Shown here piece by piece: positions 1-11,609 of a stretch of DNA of 64,000 nt. The position numbers and the translations under genes are program-made. The DNA is taken from positions 1-64,000 of the forward strand of contig BDDD01005733.1 of the NCBI GenBank assembly GCA_001972305.1. Direction: 5' to 3'. The notes under the pieces were generated by a model. The model did no database searches and was not told where the DNA came from. It saw nothing but the letters and a program-made list of their open reading frames with translations. Source of the stretch: Cephalotus follicularis. Lineage: Eukaryota > Streptophyta > Magnoliopsida > Oxalidales > Cephalotaceae. Within the stretch, counting starts at the first letter, position 1. The number at the start of each line of letters is the position of its first letter.

Positions 1-75
1 ATGTATTGCATCACGATGCATTCATACATGACATTCATTATCATTGACCCCAAACTGTATTTATAGTTTCTCTAC

Positions 76-100
76 TTAGCCGAGTGAGGACAAAGGCTAA
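76..100 (+). other. LTR hairpin 1 (TTAGCC/GGCTAA)
   Basis: Six-base stem TTAGCC (76-81) and GGCTAA (95-100) around the 13-base loop that starts GAGTGAGG. The same block recurs in six other gypsy LTRs of the window, always upstream of hairpin 2. Confidence 0.6.
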
Positions 101-316
101 CCCCTACAATTTCAGATTGATGCAGCGGGATTGGTACAGCGTACCTTGGAGGATTGGAGAAGAAACTGAATTGTTCTTTTATGTAATGTTAAATTGGATA
201 ATGTATTGAGAGGTGTTTTAAATTTGGATTTCCGTATTGATGAACTTATGTAATTTGATTAAATATTAGCTCATCCTTCGTTTAAGGGCAATTGACAATT
301 ATAATGTTTCACTGTT

Positions 317-344
317 GTAACATGTAGTATGCGATGCATGTTAC
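317..344 (+). other. LTR hairpin 2, GTAACATG stem
   Basis: Perfect 8-bp stem GTAACATG/CATGTTAC around loop TAGTATGCGATG. The loop matches the other copies while the stem differs with its pairing preserved, which argues for a selected RNA fold. Confidence 0.7.
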
Positions 345-488
345 GTGTTTATTCAACTTATGTGTTAAGGCTTCTGCATTGTTATATGTGTTGGAAAAGT
401 TTTTAATTTTCCGTATTTTATATAAGCTGGATATTTATATATGTTAATTGCCATGAACTAAGTGTTGTTATAAAAACGGGGTGTGACA

Positions 489-2616
489 ATAGCCCTATCA
501 TCCTTCTTGATCTATCCTGATAGACCTTTATACGTAGGATATAGGAAGCTTCTCCCGAATCTTTGATGGAGAAAATTGAGGATAACCAGGCCTTTACATC
601 AGACAACGTGATCACATCATTTCCTATAAGGAGTATGTCATCAACATACAAGATCACAAATGTCACTGAGCTCCCACTAACCTTTTTATACACACATGGT
701 TCATCTCGATTCCTTATAAAATCAAACTCTTTGATCGTTTCATTGAATCGGATGTTCTAGCTTCTCGAAGATTGCTTTAGTCCATAAATGGACTTTTGAA
801 GTTTACACACTTTCTGGTCCTCACCAGCGGATATGAAACCCTCAGGCTGGGTCATCTATATGTCTTCATCAATGTTTCCATTGAGAAAAGCAGTTTTCAT
901 ATCCATTTGCCATATCTCATAGTCAAAAGGTGTAGCTATATCAAGTAAAATCCGAATGGATTTAAGCATGGCTACGGGGGAGAAAGTTTCCTCATTATCA
1001 ATTCTTTCCCGGTGATTGTAACCTTTGGCTACGAACGTATCTTTGAAGGTCTTCACCTTCCCATCATCTCCAAGCTTTCGTTTGAAAATCCATTTACAAC
1101 CTAAGGGTTTAACCCCTTTGGGTGCATCCACTAGATTCCAAACTTGTTTGGGGTACATGGATTCCATTTTGGAATTCATGGCTTTAAGCCACTTCTCAGA
1201 GTCCATATCTAATATGGCCTCTTTGTAGCTAACTGGATCATCATTCATAAGGTTTACCTCTTGGGTACCTTCAATAAGAAAACTACCATAGTATCTCTCA
1301 GGTTCCCTAGGTAATCGGATAGTTCTATGCAGAGGTTGTGTGTCTATGTACATTGGTGTTTCAGGCTCATTTGCTTGAACAGAAGCGGATAGGTCCTTAA
1401 CTTTTTGTTCTTTAGATCGCTCATCTAGTTCTATCATACTCCCACTACTCTCTTCCAACAGGAAGTCCTTCTCAAGAAAAGTAGCTTTCCTGGCCACAAA
1501 CACTTTGTTGTTAGGTGGGTAACATAAATAATATCCTGGTGTTTCTCTAAGATATCCCATAAGTTTACATTTTATGGACCTAGATTCCAATTTATCTGAT
1601 GCCGCCTGCTTGACATATGCAGGGCAGCCCCATATTCTTAGATAACTAAGATTCGGTTTCTTCATCTCTTATGGGGTCTTGCGAGCAGATTCGTCGGAGT
1701 CCTGTTTAATATGAGAACATCAGTCTATAAGGTGTAACCCCAGATAGGCAGTGGAAGCCGAGCATCACTCATCATGCTCCGCACCATGTCAGGCAAGGTA
1801 CGATTTCTCCTTTCAGACACACCATTATGCTGTGGTGTTCATGGAGGTGTCCACTGAGAGATAATCCCATTATCTCTGAGATAAGTTAAGAACTTGGTGG
1901 AAAGATACTCACCACCTTGATTTGATCGAAGAGTCTTCAGAATTTTACCAATCTATTTTTCTACTTCTTGTTTGAATTCTTTAAACTTTTTAAATGCTTC
2001 AGATTTGTGCCGCATGAGGTACAAGTAACCAAACCGTGAATGCTCATCGGTAAAGGTTATGAAGTAGGAATATCCACCTCTGGTATCCACTGTCATCGGT
2101 CCACATACATTAGTACTTACTAGACCCAAGACCTTTCCCCATTCCCTATGAAGGGAGATTTGGTCATTTTACCTTTAAGACATGGCTCACAAGTTGGAAA
2201 TGGTTGATACTTTGAGAAATCAAAATATCCATCCAAGATTAGCGTACGAACTCTTTTCTCAATTATATGACCAAGTATGCAGTGTCATAGGTAAGATTGA
2301 TTACTTTCATCTCTCTTTCTTTTATTGTCTTTTTGTATATTGAAAACAGTCTCATATTTACATAATATATATAATCTATCATGAAGGAAAGATTTTACAT
2401 AAATCACATTATTTAATAAAATAGAACAACACTTGTCTTTAAAAATAATATGAAAACCTTCAGCATCTAATGCTGGAATAGAATTAATATTACGCAAAAT
2501 GCGAGGCGAATAAACACACTGTTTGAGCACTAAACTCTGGCCCCATGGCAACAAAATATAAACCGATCCTACAGCTATGGCTTCAACAGCCGAGCCATCT
2601 GCAAGCCATAAATCTC
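489..2616 (-). pseudogene. Ty1/copia pol fragment (protease to RT)
   Basis: Degraded copia polyprotein read right to left. 2285-2616 is the distal protease region (ladGS, then the CVYSP-type block). About 1800-1840 shows the integrase end with an in-frame stop before QHNGVSERRNRT. 856-1665 holds the integrase C-terminal region (LSYLRIWGCPAYVK) and the RT start (CKWIFKRKLG, QMDMKTAFLNG). 489-693 carries the RT catalytic YVDDILLIGND. Gag, RNase H and LTRs are missing: the 3' side is cut by the LTR ending at 488 and the 5' side by the LTR starting near 2617. Several stops and frame changes make it non-functional. It is unlike the Sirevirus next to it; I do not assign a copia lineage. Confidence 0.85.
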
Positions 2617-2888
2617 TGTAATGTCCCAAATATATATCCAATGTATTATTGTAATTCCATTGTAATTAAATGTTGAATTAATGAGAATGATGAAATTTTC
2701 CAACTTATGACACTAAATTTTGAGTAAAGAATGTTAGAAGTGTTCTATGGATTTGAAAATAGTGGAAATGACCTTAAGCGTCGACGCCTTGAAGCAAAGC
2801 GTCGACGCATATAAAGCAAAACGTGCACTTAAGGTACAAAAGTTCAAAGCATTGACGCCCATAAATAAGCGCCGGCGCCAATACGTAC
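2617..2888 (+). repeat. Start of gypsy-type LTR, split by the Sirevirus
   Basis: Copia similarity stops at about 2616, where TGTAATGTCCC begins, resembling the TGTAATGACCGC start of the LTRs at 27474 and 35619. The segment has GCGTCGACGC-type motifs and is continuous with 16029 onward if the Sirevirus and one ACAGG copy are removed. The left boundary is inferred. Confidence 0.55.
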
Positions 2889-3086
2889 ACAGGTGAAAAA
2901 GCAACTCTTGCAATATACAAGAGCGGGGTGAATTGAATATTGACGTAAATAACAGAAAATAAAAATTTTAAAGTAAATAGTGTAAGGAAAGAAGAATTCT
3001 CTATTTTAGAGTGGTTCGGCTAACTCTTGCCTACGTCCACTTTTCCCAAGGTAGCTCCTTGAGTTTCCACTATCTCGAATTGATTA

Positions 3087-3248
3087 CGGTAGCAATTCGT
3101 TACACCTTACAACTTTGGTGATTGAACTCAATCACAAGACCTTGACCTCAAGACCTTAGAGGATTCACGGTAGCAATTCGTTACACCTTACAACTTTGGT
3201 GATTGAACTCAATCACAAGACCTTGACCTCAAGACCTTAGAGGATTCA
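3087..3248. repeat. 81-bp tandem duplication in 3' LTR
   Basis: Two direct copies of an 81-bp unit starting CGGTAGCAATTCG (3087-3167 and 3168-3248). The other LTR has one copy, so the duplication arose after insertion. Confidence 0.9.
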
Positions 3249-3585
3249 CCTCTTTTTCAAGTGTTTGTAAATGTTTTTACAAAAGAAATAACCTCTCAAT
3301 AGGTTTGATCTAGCTTATAATACAGAACACAATTGGAATCACAAGGAAGAACTCAAAGGATAAAGCTTTTTGAGAACACTTTAGAGCACTTGAGCTTTGT
3401 GGAACTAGAATGCTTGAATTCTTTGTTTCTTGATTGTTGTCACTCTTCTCGTGTGTTGTATCCTGAAGGTTTTGAATCTTCCTTTATATAGACAAAAAAG
3501 TCTTTGTAGCCGTTGCATAAATCTTGGGAATTTAAGATATAAAAATGATGTGTTGATGGAACTCTGTTTTTGTGTCTGTTGAGAT

Positions 3586-4114
3586 AAAGACGTCGATGTC
3601 TTTTGAAAGGAGTAGATGTCTTTTTCTGTTACTAGCCGTTGCAAGTGGGTTAAGTAGCCGTTACCTAATTCCAGGGTCAAACAATTTGAAAAGACGTCGA
3701 TGTCTTTTATAGGCGTCGATGTCTTTTCTGGGAATGTATCCAAGCATTTGAGGTTATGAGCATCGCATCGATGTCTTCTTCAAGGATCGATGTCTTTTCT
3801 GGAGTTTGCAGTTGAGTCTTCAAACACATCGATGTCGAAGGAAAGGGATCGATGTCTTTTGTTGGACGTCGATGTCTTCACATACAAGGATTGATGTCTT
3901 TATTCAAAATCGACCTGTAACTTTTGTGCACTAAAGACGTCGATGTCTTCTTGAAAAGGGATCGATGTCTTTCTTCAAAAATGGCCTGTAACTTTGGTGG
4001 CACAAAGACATCGATGTCTTTTTCGAAAGGGATCGACGCCTTTCTTCAAAAGTGGCCTGTAACTTTGGTAGCTTAAAGACGTCGATGTCTTCATGAAAGG
4101 GATCGATGTCTTTT
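3586..4114. repeat. TCGA-palindrome array, 3' LTR copy
   Basis: About 16 degenerate copies of AAAGACRTCGATGTCTTT, some as half-palindromes GGATCGATGTCTTT, spaced 20-60 bp apart. On the element strand the array is upstream of the TATA-like box, in U3. Confidence 0.85.
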
Positions 4115-4230
4115 CTTTATAACTGTCTTTTGGCTTTTGTGAATCTTTCTAATATCTTGCACATTAAGTGAACTTTGTTAAATGCAAATATGTTATCATC
4201 AAAACTAGGAATGAGACTAAACCGTCAACA

Positions 4231-4509
4231 ATCTCCCCCTTTTTGATGATGACAAAAATTTGCTCATAAAAAGCATAATTATAGAACATAAGCAATATCA
4301 ATTAAGCTATTTCCCATAAAAGGCATAATTAAGCAATATGTTCATAAAAGAAAGTTCTATTGAATGCTATTGAGATCTATCTCCCCCTTTTTTGGATAGC
4401 ATAAAAAAGATAGATGTAATTAGCTCCCCCTTAATAAGAGCGAGGGTTAAATTTTTTTTTCAATAACATCAATATTATCATAAAACATGAACAAATAATG
4501 CTCCCCCTT
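4231..4509 (-). other. Multiple polypurine tracts
   Basis: AAAAAGGGGGAGAT abuts the 3' LTR (minus strand, 4231-4244). Further AAGGGGGAG-type tracts lie at 4379-4392, 4423-4432 and 4501-4509. The proximal tract is the expected plus-strand primer; reiterated tracts at this place are a known Sirevirus trait. Confidence 0.8.
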
Positions 4510-4702
4510 ACGAAATCAAGATCTGAATATCAAAATCTCAGCAATAACATTCAAGCACCATTTAAACAACCATAATATCAACACCATATATACCAAAAAC
4601 ATTTCATTAACAAACACTTGTCTTATAACACAATAGAAGTTTAAAAATTACATAGACAACTAGTCTGATTACAACAAAACAGCAAGAACCAGCAATTAAG
4701 AT

Positions 4703-6066
4703 TTAACATTCACGAGGAGGATCGGAATCATGAGAAGATTCATCGCCCGAGGTATCTTCGCATAAGTCGATAGTCTTGGATGCAACAAGATTTCGTTCCA
4801 AGCGCTTGAGACGTCTTTTGCTAACATGTAAGTCATAGTAGATTGTGTCCTCTATCATCTCAAAGTCAGATCGAATAGTCATGTGATCTTTTTCCAAATT
4901 GTCGAGGCGCAAATTTACTTGCTGGAATTTTTCTTCAATTGATGCTTCCATTGAGTCGAACCTAGTATTCAATGCATCAAATCGAGCGCTCATGAATTCC
5001 ATCATTCGATCATATTCACTGGTGGATGAAGAGCCATGAGTTTGAGCAGGTGGTGCTTCTTGTGTTTCCCAAGGAGGGATCTCTTCATGTTCTTCTCTTT
5101 ATATTTCTGGCCTTGGTCACTTTTTGGATAATAAGTCCAATTGCCATCTTGTTTCTTCCATCCCATGCGATTCAAGGTGCTTTTGTTGTAGGTATCCTCT
5201 TTCTTTAGCTTAGTTCCAATCTCCCCTTCAAGACGTACCTCGTGGTATCAGAAGATTTTGGTAAGGATGCACCCAAAGGGAAGGACGAATTTCTTTTGAG
5301 TGAAGGCTCGGACCATAGTATGGAGCATAAGCAATGGATAGAAAAATTCAATTTTGGAGATGATGCACCACATTAAAAATGCTTGCATCCGAGAAAGTTT
5401 TGCATACCCACCACCGGTAGGAAGGAGTTGATGAACAATGAGGTGATGAAGAAGACGATGATCAACTGAGAGCTTGTTTGTGCAAAGGGACATGTTGGGG
5501 TGAATATTTGGATCATTAGGGTAGAGAATTGATAAGATGTTGTTAGGGTGAAAACCTTCGACTTCCGGCCATTTTTTGTATTCAAAGATATAAATGCCAG
5601 TATGAGGAATGTGTAGAATTGAAGCAAGAATCCTAGCATCTAGGAATATTCTTTGTCCTTTAACAGTTGAAGAGAGGGAAAATTCCTCATGTGGACTACA
5701 GACAATACGCAAGTTCATGTAAAATTCCTTGACGAGCTTAACATAGAACATGTCTTGAATTCGAACTAGAGGAATGAGATGTAATTCTTCTAGCCAAGAA
5801 ACAAAAGAAAATTCATTGGAACTAAAGGATAAATCTATGTTCCTACCTCCCATAACCCTTTTGTCAACAAATGCAACATTGCGGAGAGGGATTTCTTCTT
5901 CGGATTCGGAATCTGATTGAAGAGTGGGATCGGGAGAAGGTTCCTGAATGTCAAGCTTCCTCTTAGAGCCGATTTTCTTAGGTTGGGAAGAGCTAGAAGC
6001 CTTCTTTAAGCCAGTCGTTTTTGTTCTAGGCATTCTGTCAAACAGTTTGGGGTGCACAACAAACAA
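4703..6066 (-). pseudogene. Sirevirus extra (envelope-position) ORF, plant-transposon-protein domain
   Basis: From ATG at 6066 (or the in-frame ATG at 6033, MPRTKTT) an open frame of 272 codons runs to TGA at 5248. The frame then continues through DTYNKSTLNRMGWKK to about 5010, and after a frame change 4703-5005 encodes about 100 residues of heptad-like coiled coil (MMEFMSARFDALNTRFDSME). The start is basic and Ser/Lys-rich, followed by an acidic patch (SDSESEEE). The centre (VKLVKEFYMNL, VKGQRIFLDARIL, LPTGG, VLPFGCILTKIF) resembles the domain I know as Putative plant transposon protein (PF20167, from memory). I see no signal peptide or clear membrane span, so a true envelope role is not supported. 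Its place downstream of pol matches the SIRE1 env-like ORF; the function is unknown. Confidence 0.72.
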
Positions 6067-6238
6067 TGACAGAAAACAAGAAAATAACCGGAATTGGAAG
6101 AAGAAAAGACGAGTTTTGAGGAAGAGTGATGATAGAGTGGATGTTTTAAGAGTGATCAGAATGATTTTGAAAAAAAAATTAGAGAATTTTTTTTTTCAGA
6201 TGTTCAGAGTGAGGGAAAGGTGAGAGAGGAGTAGGGAG

Positions 6239-6494
6239 TCGACGTTTTTATGAAAAAGTCAATGAAAGGTAAAAGACGTCGACGTTATTTCAAAGACGTC
6301 GACGCGTTCTTCAAAAAAGAACGAGAGCCATCGATCTAAAGAACCAGAAAACGATGCGTTTTTGAAAGGCATCGACGTATTTTTAAAGAAGTCGACGTGT
6401 TTTATAGAGACTTAAAGAACATTGACGTTTTATTAAAGAGATCGACGTTTTTGCAAAATTACATCAATGTTTTTTTTGAAAAGAAGTCGACGCG
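6239..6494. promoter_or_regulatory. TCGA-palindrome cluster upstream of the extra ORF
   Basis: Seven to nine GACGTCGACGT-type motifs lie between the pol stop (6602) and the extra ORF start (6066), including AAAGACGTCGACG twice near 6272-6306. Position suggests a control region for separate expression of the ORF; this is inference. Confidence 0.4.
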
Positions 6495-6601
6495 ATTCTC
6501 CAAAAACAGAACAACAACAAACAAAAACAGAACAATAACCAAAAATCAACTTCACTTCAAATAAACATACAAATAATCAAATCATTCACACAAATAAACA
6601 T

Positions 6602-8056
6602 TCATTCAAACTCACATAAACCTAGTTCTCTTCTAAACTTAGAAAAAGAATTTTCATCTAAAGGCTTAGTGAAAATGTCAGCAACTTATTTTTCGGTACG
6701 AATGTATTCTAAAACAATATGTCCGTTTTCAACATGCTCTCTTAAAAAGTGATATCTAATATTAATATGTTTTGTCCTTCAATGATGAATTGGGTTCTTA
6801 GCTAGACAAATACTACTAGTATTATCACATTTTATAGAAACATCTTTCACACAAACACCATAGTCTATCAATTGTTGCTTTTGCCATAAAATATGTATAC
6901 AACAACTACCTACAACAATATATTCAGCTTCAGTGGTAGACAATGCAACAAAATTTTACTTTTTGATGAATCAGGAAATAAGCATACTTCCTAGGTATTG
7001 GCATGAGCCACTAGTGCTCTTGCGATCAACTTTATATCCACCAAAGTCGGCATCCGAATATGACTGTAAATCAAAACTAGAGTCTCGGGAATACCATAAG
7101 CCTAAAGTAGGTGTATATGCAAGATATTTGAAAATACGTTTAACAGCAAACAAATGAGATTCTTTAGGGTTTGATAGAAAATGAGCACACAAGCAAACAC
7201 TAAACAATATATCAGGTCTACTAGCAGTTAGATACAATAACGACCCTATCATGCTTCTATAAAGCTTTTGATCAACATTTTTACCTTGTTCGTCTTTGTC
7301 AAGCTTTGTAGAAGTGCTCATAGGAGTCTTACTTGTTTTAGTGTTCTCCATTCCAAACTTTTTGAGAATTTCTTTTACGTACTTAGTTTGGTTGATGAAG
7401 ATTCCCTCTTTCGTTTGTGTAACTTGAAGTCCAAGGAAGAAGTTGAGTTCTCCCATCAAACTCATTTCAAATTCTGACTTCATAGTATTAGAAAATTCCT
7501 TGCATAAAGATTCGTTAGTTGATCCAAAAATAATGTCATCGACATATATTTGTACTATAAGTAAATCATTGCCCTTTGATTTTGTAAAAAGTGTTATATC
7601 AACATTTCATCGTTTAAAATCATTTTCAATCAAGAATTTTGTCAACCTCTCAAACCAAGCTCGAGGGGCTTGTTTGAGACCATATAAATCTTTGTTTAGC
7701 TTAAAGACATGGTTTGGAAAGAAAGGATCCTCAAAACCTTGAGGCTGTTCTACATACACTTCTTCTTTTATAAAACCATTCAAAAAGGCACTTTTTACAT
7801 CCATTTGATACAATTTGAAATCTTTAAAACAGGCAAATGCAAGTAATAGACGAATATATTCTAATCTAGCAACAGGTGCATATGTTTCATCATAATCTAT
7901 ACCTTCTTCTTGTGAATAACCTTGAGCAACTAATCTAGCTTTGTTTCTAATTATAATTCCTTGATTATCCATTTTATTTCTAAACACCCATTTAGTCCCT
8001 ATCACAGAATGATCCTTAGGTCTAGGTACTAAGAACCAAACCTTGTTCCGTTCAAA
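6602..8056 (-). pseudogene. Sirevirus reverse transcriptase and RNase H
   Basis: The RT begins near 8040 ([20 protein letters not shown]) and continues with [25 protein letters not shown] as separate blocks, [11 protein letters not shown] at about 7800, and [11 protein letters not shown]. The catalytic YVDDIIFGS is near 7535-7560. 6971-7483 carries FFLGLQVTQTKEGIF and the connection region. RNase H begins at YSDADFGG (about 7075) and ends after FTKPLDENSFSKF with TGA at 6602-6604. Stops interrupt the frame near 8058 (a CAG to TAG change in the QEELNQFERNK region), near 7605 and near 6780. Catalytic motifs are present but the protein cannot be made in one piece. Confidence 0.9.
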
Positions 8057-9190
8057 CTAGTTTAATTCTTCTTGCATAGCTACTATCCAGTTTTCATCTT
8101 TTTCAACTTCTAGAAGGTTCTTAGGCTCAAAGTGAGAAAGAAAAGCAACATAATTACAAGTATTTGCATTAGACCTAGTCATAATACCATGTTGAATATT
8201 ACCAATTATGGCCTCATGTGGGTGATCTTTAACTACTTTATATGTCTTATCTACAAGATCTTGTTGGTAACTATCCTTAGATTCTACATCTATGCTCTCA
8301 GAAGGTTCATGAAAGTCTATGCTATCATGCATATGTGTACTTGAATCATGTATCTCATCAAAAACAACATGCATAGACTCTTCTACTAGCAATGTTTGTT
8401 TATTGAAACATCTATAAGCTCTACTAGTAAGTGAGTATCCAAGAAAAATACCTTCATCTGCTTTCAAGTCAAACTTACCAAGTTGATCCTTTCCATTGTT
8501 GTGTATGAAACACTTGCATCCGAAGGCACGGAAGTGACTTATGTTAGGCTTTCTCTCTTTTCATAACTCATATGCAGTCTTTTTGAGAATTGGCCTTATC
8601 GATGTTCTATTTAAGATGTAACATGCATTGTATGTGGCTTCAGCCCAAAAGTACTTTGGAAGATTATTTTCGCAAAGCATGGTTCTAGTCATTTGTTCTA
8701 AAGTTCTATTTCTCCTTTCAACAACACCATTTTGTTGAGGTTTTCTAGGGGTTGAAAATTCATGTTTAAAACCATTTTCAATGCAATAGTTATCAAAAGT
8801 GTTATTTTCAAATTCTTTACCATGATCGCTCCTTATTTTCAAAATAGGAAGTCCTTTTTCTTTTTGAACATGTTTACAAAAATTTGCAAAGAATGTAAAA
8901 ACTTCACTTTTATGTGCTAAAAAGAAAACCCATGTATATCTAGTGTAGTCATCAACAATAACATAAGCATACGACTTACCACCTAAGGTTCTTATTTTTA
9001 TAGGACCGAATAGATCCATATGAAGTAGTTCGAGTGGCCTAGAAGTTGAGACAATGTTAGTTGATTTGAAACTTGCTCTAATTTGTTTTCCTTGTTGAGA
9101 TGCATCACAGATTTTATCCTTTTGAAAACTCAATTTAGGAAGACCTTTAACTAAGTCATGTTTCAAATTCTTGGCAATAGTTCTCATACT
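8057..9190 (-). pseudogene. Sirevirus integrase, main part
   Basis: After the nested insertion the frame resumes at MRTIAKNLKHD. The DDE catalytic residues are all visible: Asp in LLHMDLFGP (about 9020), Asp in IRSDHGKEF (about 8825) and Glu in QQNGVVERRNRT (about 8720). A stop near 8561, where a Trp codon appears to have become TGA, separates the core from the C-terminal region (FLGYSLTSRAYR at about 8440, then an acidic linker to RT). The HHCC-bearing N-terminal region is split off at 12620 by the foldback. Removing that insertion restores frame continuity, so it landed in an otherwise open reading frame. Confidence 0.9.
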
Positions 9191-9195
9191 AACAT

Positions 9196-9722
9196 TGTAA
9201 CACCCCGTGTCACTTTTATGAGGTCGATGTGCATGATGTAAGCGTAGTATTATTTTTTTATTGTTATTATTGTTATTATAACACTAATATTATTAAAAAA
9301 AAAAAGAGGAGTCGGGCGCGTCTAGAAGGCGCTAGACGCGCCAGACCCATTAAAGAAACGGGCAAAGCGCCCGTTTGAGAACAGAGAGGGAGAGAGTTGA
9401 GACAGAGAGAGGCGCTAGAGAGATTGGGGGAGAGATGACCAGAGAGACGTCGGACCGGCGACCGGAAGGAGGCGGCGAGCATCCCTGCGGCTTCTCCACC
9501 ACCGGTAAGCTCCTTTTCCTTCTTCCTCTCCTTCTCCCTCGTTTTCTTCTTCTTCCCCTGCCGTCACTGTCGCCCACCGTTCACCGCCATTTTCATCGTG
9601 GGTTGGGCCGGTCATCGTCTAGAAGACCAGCCCTTCCCATTTTGACGGCGGTTGAGGTGTGAATCGGCCGGAATTTGGCCGGATTTTAACTTTTGAGTCG
9701 ACTGAGTCTAGCCGACTCACTG
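9196..9722 (+). repeat. Left 527-bp terminal inverted repeat
   Basis: Pairs base for base with 12088-12614 with only scattered differences, ending at GACTGAGTCTAGCC. It holds an 11-bp stem hairpin GGCGCGTCTAG/CTAGACGCGCC (9315-9342), an 8-bp stem hairpin AAACGGGC/GCCCGTTT (9356-9376) and a long pyrimidine-rich stretch near 9510-9560. GC content is visibly higher than in the surroundings. Confidence 0.92.
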
Positions 9723-11324
9723 CCGCTTGTGACGCCACATTTGGCGCCCATTCCCGACGAGTCCCGGTCACTAACTCGTAGACCAGACCTTGTGGAGGTC
9801 AGGGGTGGTGAGACCGGAGCAATGGCGTCTCGGCAGGAGCTCTGGCGCGGCGGCAGCCGCCGATTGTCTGTGAATTACGGGCGGTGACGTGTAGTGCGGA
9901 CCTCGTGGACAACTTTTTATAAAGTGGCCATAATTGTTGGATGACCGGCGAGTTGACTCAGTGAGTCAAACTCACTGCCGGCGGTGGCTGCCCGTTTTTG
10001 GGCGAGTCGCAGTGAGTTTCGATCAATAATGTGAGTTGATCAGTTGTTTTAGGGGTTGTTTTGGGTGTCGGCGGAACTTTGGCAGGTTGACCGGAAATTG
10101 GCCAAAGCTCCGGTGACTAATAGTGTTAATTGCGTATGTGTAGGAAGTAACGGATATGTCTTGTTTACGCAGGGTGACGGTTGATAGAGTTTCGAAATGA
10201 TGATGGGAATCCGATAGCCGATTCAAAGCTTCGAGGGGTTAGTTCATGGATGTATCGGCTCTGATATTGTGAGTAGAACATCTCCTTCCTTTATCTTATT
10301 GATTTTGAAATTCGTTGATGATTAATATGTGCCTTTATTGCCTCTATTGTGATTTTTAAATGCCATAGCTTGTCGATTCATATGATTTGTTGGTAGCTTA
10401 TTTGTCAATTCTGAATTGTTGATATCCTAAGCTTGTTGATATCCTGTTTGTTGACTTTTATGGCTTGTGATATGCTGATTCCATAATTTCTCTTGGAATC
10501 CCTTATTGATAGTTTAATTTGAATCGATTTCCGAATCGTTTGCTTGAACCCTTTATCGGTATATTTCGATTGATTGTATATTCATCTTGTCTCCTTGTTG
10601 TTATATCCGCATTGGCTCCTGTGAACATATATCATTATTGTTATTGTTATATCCGTTTGGGCTCTTGCAAAGATATATTTGTTTCTTCTATCTCCGTATT
10701 GTTATACTTGAGCTACTGCTCTTGACATTCTTGATTTATACCTAATGATTGTTGGAAAGTACGATAATGTGATTGTGACATCATTGTTGTGAACTAAATG
10801 ATTATTTAAGACTCTGGTGACAATGTCACTTTCTCTGTGTTTTGTTGAGATATCAGTGAGTGGGACATTTCAACCCTATCTTTATTTATCCTTAAGATTC
10901 TTATACATTCATGTGCCCATTTATGTTCCATGATGTGTTATGATTCGATTGGGATTTGCAATCCCGTATGTCTTGTGTTGAGCATGTTATTTGTGATACG
11001 ATTTCCGAGCGGGTGTATGCTCGATGTTCTGGGTGACTTGGTCACCTTCTCACATTTGTGATATTGTGACTTGTCATATTGTGATACTGTGTTATGTTCT
11101 GATGCTGGGTACCGAGATTTCTGATATATATTATCGGTCAATGGTGAGGGTACGTTCGACGATCAACTATCCTTAGTATGCCCATTGGTCTATGATGGGG
11201 TGCTATGTGGGAACTGCCCCCGGGTTCCATACCTGGATCTGCGGCATGCTATTGTCTATGATGGTATGCTGAGTGTGAGTGCAGCCGAAGATACGTCCCT
11301 CATCCATTTGACCGTATTGGCTAT

Positions 11325-11502
11325 GTGATTCCGACGAGGGCAGATCCGTGTGGTACACGACGTCCCCTCGGTCGAGGTTATGATGCATGATTTCTGAGAA
11401 GGGCATATCCATGTGGTACACGACGTCCCCTCGGTCGAGGTTCTGTGATGTGATTCCGACGAGGGCAGATCCGTGAAATAATGACGTCCCCTCGGTCGAG
11501 GT
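11325..11502. repeat. About 61-bp tandem repeat, three units
   Basis: Three units each end with GACGTCCCCTCGGTCGAGG and begin with a variant of GATTCCGACGAGGGCAGATC. They lie in the interior of the foldback insertion. Confidence 0.8.
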
Positions 11503-11609
11503 ATGTATGTTATGTCTACCATAGGCACTCTGCACCGGTGTATGAAGGATGATGTACACATCCTGTAGCCTATTGGCCTATATTATTGCTGCAGTAGTTG
11601 TATTATGAC

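Larger units (their letters stand above)
1..488 (+). repeat. Gypsy LTR, 3' portion
   Basis: The segment ends CGGGGTGTGACA at 488, the terminus shared by the complete gypsy LTRs elsewhere in the window, and carries both LTR hairpins described below. Its 5' part lies outside the window. No PBS follows; degraded copia sequence begins at 489, so this is a solo LTR or a 3' LTR inserted in copia sequence. It contains no gene. Confidence 0.85.
2894..4230 (-). repeat. Sirevirus 3' LTR
   Basis: Plus-strand ends are TGAAAAAGCAAC and CCGTCAACA, so on the element strand it runs TGTTGACGG...TTTTTCA. It matches 14766-16023 with scattered differences and is longer by an 81-bp tandem duplication. A TATA-like TATATAAAGG lies on the minus strand at 3481-3490. 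Confidence 0.92.

Noticed and set aside
3586..4114. CRISPR-like repeat array
   Set aside because: Units are short, degenerate palindromes with irregular spacing inside a plant LTR; there are no uniform spacers and no cas genes.
6006..6033. Histone H3-like start MPRTKT
   Set aside because: Only a few residues match and the rest is a Ser/Lys-rich linker of a transposon ORF; coincidence.
5248..6066. True envelope glycoprotein call for the extra ORF
   Set aside because: No signal peptide, no convincing membrane anchor and no glycoprotein-like features; the domain resembles a plant transposon protein.
9350..9662. Overlapping open frames in the foldback termini (Leu- and Arg-rich)
   Set aside because: They arise on both strands of GC-rich, pyrimidine-rich DNA, recur inverted at 12147-12487, and match no domain.
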